This document shows, piece by piece, positions 62,701-64,000 of a DNA stretch of 64,000 bases. The translations under genes and the position numbers were made by a program. Source of the stretch: Streptomyces piniterrae (GTDB lineage: Bacteria; Actinomycetota; Actinomycetes; Streptomycetales; Streptomycetaceae). The stretch spans positions 372,001 through 436,000 of the forward strand of contig NZ_SUMB01000004.1 of the NCBI RefSeq assembly GCF_005048155.1, read 5' to 3'. Every line of letters begins with the position of its first letter. Position 1 is the first letter of the stretch. The notes below the pieces were generated by a model. The model was not told where the DNA came from. It did no database searches and was given only the letters and a program-made list of their open reading frames with translations.

Positions 62701-64000
62701 GGAGCTGGACGGCGATGACGGAGTTGCCGCCGATGGAGAAGTAGTCCGCGTCGGCCGGGACCTCATCCGCGTGCAGCAGCTCGACGAGGGTCTCCCGCAG
62801 CCAGGCCAGTACGGTCCCGGATTCCTCGGTCGGTTGCCGGCCGGGTGCGCTGACCGACTCCTCGGGTGCCGGAGAGGGCGCTGGAGACGGAGCTGGTGCC
62901 GGAGCTGGAACTGGAGCCGGTACGGGAGCTGGCGCCGCTACCAGAGCCAGAGCCGGTACCGCAGCCGGCACCGGAGCAGCAGGCCGATGCGGCGCTTCGT
63001 CGAAGGACAGCACCTCGCCCAGTGGCCTGGCCCAGCAGCGCACGCCGGTGAACGGATGGCCCGGCAGCGGAACCCGGCCCGCCGAAGGGTCGGCCCGCAG
63101 CATCGACCAGTCCAGGGCGACGCCCGCCTCGTACAACCTGCCCAGCAGCTCCAGGACGGCGGCGTCGGGGTCGGCGTCGGCGGCACCGGGCCGCAGACGG
63201 AACACGCGGGCGTCCGCGCGGTCGTGGAGATGGGCTGTCAGCCGATCGCTGATCTCGCCACGGGACGCCAGCTCCACGAACACCACGGGTCCGTCGGCGA
63301 GTTGCTCGTCCGCCGCCGCGTGGAGCTGCTCCACCCGCAGCGGGTCGCCCGCCACCGCGGGGTCCTGCCCGCTGCGTGCGCGCCGCAGCGTGGCGGTGTC
63401 CTCGGCGCTGAGATCGCCCCGCAGGTACCGGGCGGTGTAGCGGGAGATCCCCGAACTCATCAGCCCGTCCGGCGAGACGCCGGCCCGGACCAGCCGCTGG
63501 TACGTCGCGAGCTGTCGGCCGACCATCGCGGCACAGTCGGCCGGTGCGGGCAACTCCTCCGGCAACTCGTCCGACACCTCGTCCGGCAGCTCGGCCGGCA
63601 ACTGATCGCGTGGCTCGTCGGGTGTGGCGTCCGCGGAGAGCAGGAAGACCACCCGAGGTGCGGCCATGGAGTCGGTGCCGGCCGCCTCGGTCGCCTCGCC
63701 CGCCTCGGGCCGGCGCCAGGTGACCTCGGCGGCCAGGCGTGCGGCGAGCTCGGACGTGTCCCGGGCGACCACGGACGCACGGTAGGCGTCATGGTCCCGG
63801 CCCTCGTTCAGCGTCCGCGCGACATCGGCCAACGGGTGTGCGGTGTGGCGCAGTTCGAGCGACAGCCGCTCGCACTGGGCGAGCAGATCCGCCCGGCTGC
63901 GGGCGGACACCGCGACCAGCTGCGGTCTGCTGACGGCGGGGCGTACCGGGGCGGTCGCCGGGGGCTGCTCCACCACGCAGTGCGCATTGACGCCGCCGAG
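59783..64000 (-). CDS. Hybrid PKS/NRPS, KS(end)-degenerate AT-carrier-C-C*, partial
   Basis: The frame is open through the right edge; the first residues LGGVNAHCVVEQPP are the end of a ketosynthase, so the N-terminus lies outside. The post-KS linker follows. Next comes a shortened AT-like region of about 250 residues in which the GHSxG serine motif is replaced by LMSSGISRYTAR near 182; the post-AT linker PLPGHPFTGVRCWARP is kept. An Ala/Pro linker leads to a carrier (IGGNSVIAVQLL near 425). C1 has intact HHAVNDG near 633. C2 has HRQAYDG near 1081, the second His being Arg. There is no A domain. Stop at 59783, 32 bp before the dehydrogenase. Confidence 0.93.
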   Translation of the reverse strand, partial: LGGVNAHCVVEQPPATAPVRPAVSRPQLVAVSARSRADLLAQCERLSLELRHTAHPLADVARTLNEGRDHDAYRASVVARDTSELAARLAAEVTWRRPEAGEATEAAGTDSMAAPRVVFLLSADATPDEPRDQLPAELPDEVSDELPEELPAPADCAAMVGRQLATYQRLVRAGVSPDGLMSSGISRYTARYLRGDLSAEDTATLRRARSGQDPAVAGDPLRVEQLHAAADEQLADGPVVFVELASRGEISDRLTAHLHDRADARVFRLRPGAADADPDAAVLELLGRLYEAGVALDWSMLRADPSAGRVPLPGHPFTGVRCWARPLGEVLSFDEAPHRPAAPVPAAVPALALVAAPAPVPAPVPAPAPAPSPAPSPAPEESVSAPGRQPTEESGTVLAWLRETLVELLHADEVPADADYFSIGGNSVIAVQLLALVREQHGVRLKMADIYDHPVVSALAEAIHDRVPHPPAPESPSAPAAPTAPVVPEVPDDAELPPIVPGGEPVLSYGQERMWFHHQLDPTTTLYNLPGAARYCGPLDIEKFRLAWEDLARRHEVLRSNLVETDGRSGLKIRPELGDFFTYLDVSGEDAPETAAGAAVTSAMRWVFDIARDPLVRVTVVRIGDDDHIVCWCMHHAVNDGWAPQIQKQELLEFYTARLENRAPDIEPLPVQYADYARWQRRLMADSRLDGELSYWRDRLSDPPALELPTDRPRPDRMDFAGATHGFTIPGALVQRLREVGSQETATLFMVLLTALKVLLAHWSGQRDIVVGTSTIGRSRPELWGLLGFFNNTIALRSDLSGDPSFRELLRQERGVLLGALDHQEIPFDKVVREVAADRDPSRNPLFDVMYVHQTLPPAAAFGEIATGPAHDPEIIPHFPGLPPGTAKFDLSMVVGELADEDEIVVMMEYATQLFDTDTISAMSEAFLELLHAVADNEDMCFSDLPGGPPVAAGPVADRPDTPAAPVGPVATPVATPVVSCVELRGEVQLDALRTALEELAERHEVLRAGTVEAVGQGSLLGDGFFTTADVSGESEPLFTAREIAQAEAALVLDPASGRRLHALLAKTGPARHVLLVTTHRQAYDGGQPEVFFRDLLALYGARVDGRRAEPPELPELSGEHTEPWTGPLREDQLAYWRRTLTGLADGAPPLDRARPAHGTRATATLGSRIPDDLAHALGRSGTRESVLAALTALLALHTEADEALIGLTGTALPLSAARTRVGPFARSLPLRLDLADDPSFEQLTDRVRRAITDAEQHRDVPLADIVRAAGLPDEPGRAPLFDVAYSYQALPATLGSAAGVEAVPVRWPGTDAGRLTLPSGHSELDLSWSVVEGPGRDQLSISLDYRTELFDRSSARVLVDVLLAMLRAATRAPGAPLSGLWPIHTTTSAGTSAKPATARPAHTD

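Overview
The window is high-GC actinobacterial DNA, almost certainly from a Streptomyces. Evidence for this: third-position GC is very high, many starts are GTG or TTG with GGAGG-type ribosome sites, and the gene families are typical of the genus (DrrA-type ABC ATPase, streptogrisin-like protease, RsbU/SpoIIE-type phosphatase fused to an ATPase domain, MbtH, PKS/NRPS).

Layout. (1) 1-31.8 kb looks mostly like ordinary Streptomyces chromosome. It holds an FtsX permease end, an ArsR-type regulator, a small MbtH/ABC-ATPase set, a winged-helix regulator divergent from a secreted M9 collagenase, a Tat-exported GH35 beta-galactosidase, a large PAS-GAF-SpoIIE-HATPase regulator, a solute-binding lipoprotein, a lipoprotein/histidine-kinase pair, an XRE regulator, a serine protease, an ABC-transporter/two-component operon (23.2 to 19.3 kb), peptide deformylase with a divergent regulator, a GH5 glycosidase, and an auxiliary tryptophanyl-tRNA synthetase behind a clear Trp-codon attenuator. 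It ends with an unrecognised membrane protein followed by a small partner that shares a Gly/Asn-rich motif with it.

(2) 31.8-49.4 kb is a mosaic that looks like an accessory island ending at a tRNA-Leu(GAG) gene on the minus strand. It contains remnants of IS4, IS3 and IS630 transposases, two broken serine recombinases, and broken alcohol dehydrogenase, LysR and GNAT genes. Among these debris lie two apparently intact small biosynthetic sets. One is a ketosynthase, alpha-oxoamine synthase and acyl carrier protein set with a divergent MMPL exporter. The other is a ThDP enzyme, SRPBCC protein and KASIII-like operon whose fourth gene is cut off by an IS630 remnant. A deacetylase and a DUF4015 protein with starts 25 bp apart also lie here.

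(3) 49.8-64 kb is the distal end of a hybrid PKS/NRPS cluster on the minus strand, running off the right edge. In transcription order it is KS(end)-degenerate AT-carrier-C-C*, then a 3-hydroxyacyl dehydrogenase, then C*-A-T-TE, then C-A-T-C. Three features make it unusual: an AT relic without its serine motif, two condensation domains that both changed the catalytic second His to Arg, and a protein that ends in a C domain after the one carrying the thioesterase. The MbtH at 4 kb is the only one seen in the window and could serve this line in trans.

The best candidates for something undescribed are the AOS/KS/ACP set with its duplicated 127-bp upstream element, the ThDP/SRPBCC/KASIII operon, the two-gene membrane system at 30-31.8 kb, and the atypical PKS/NRPS.
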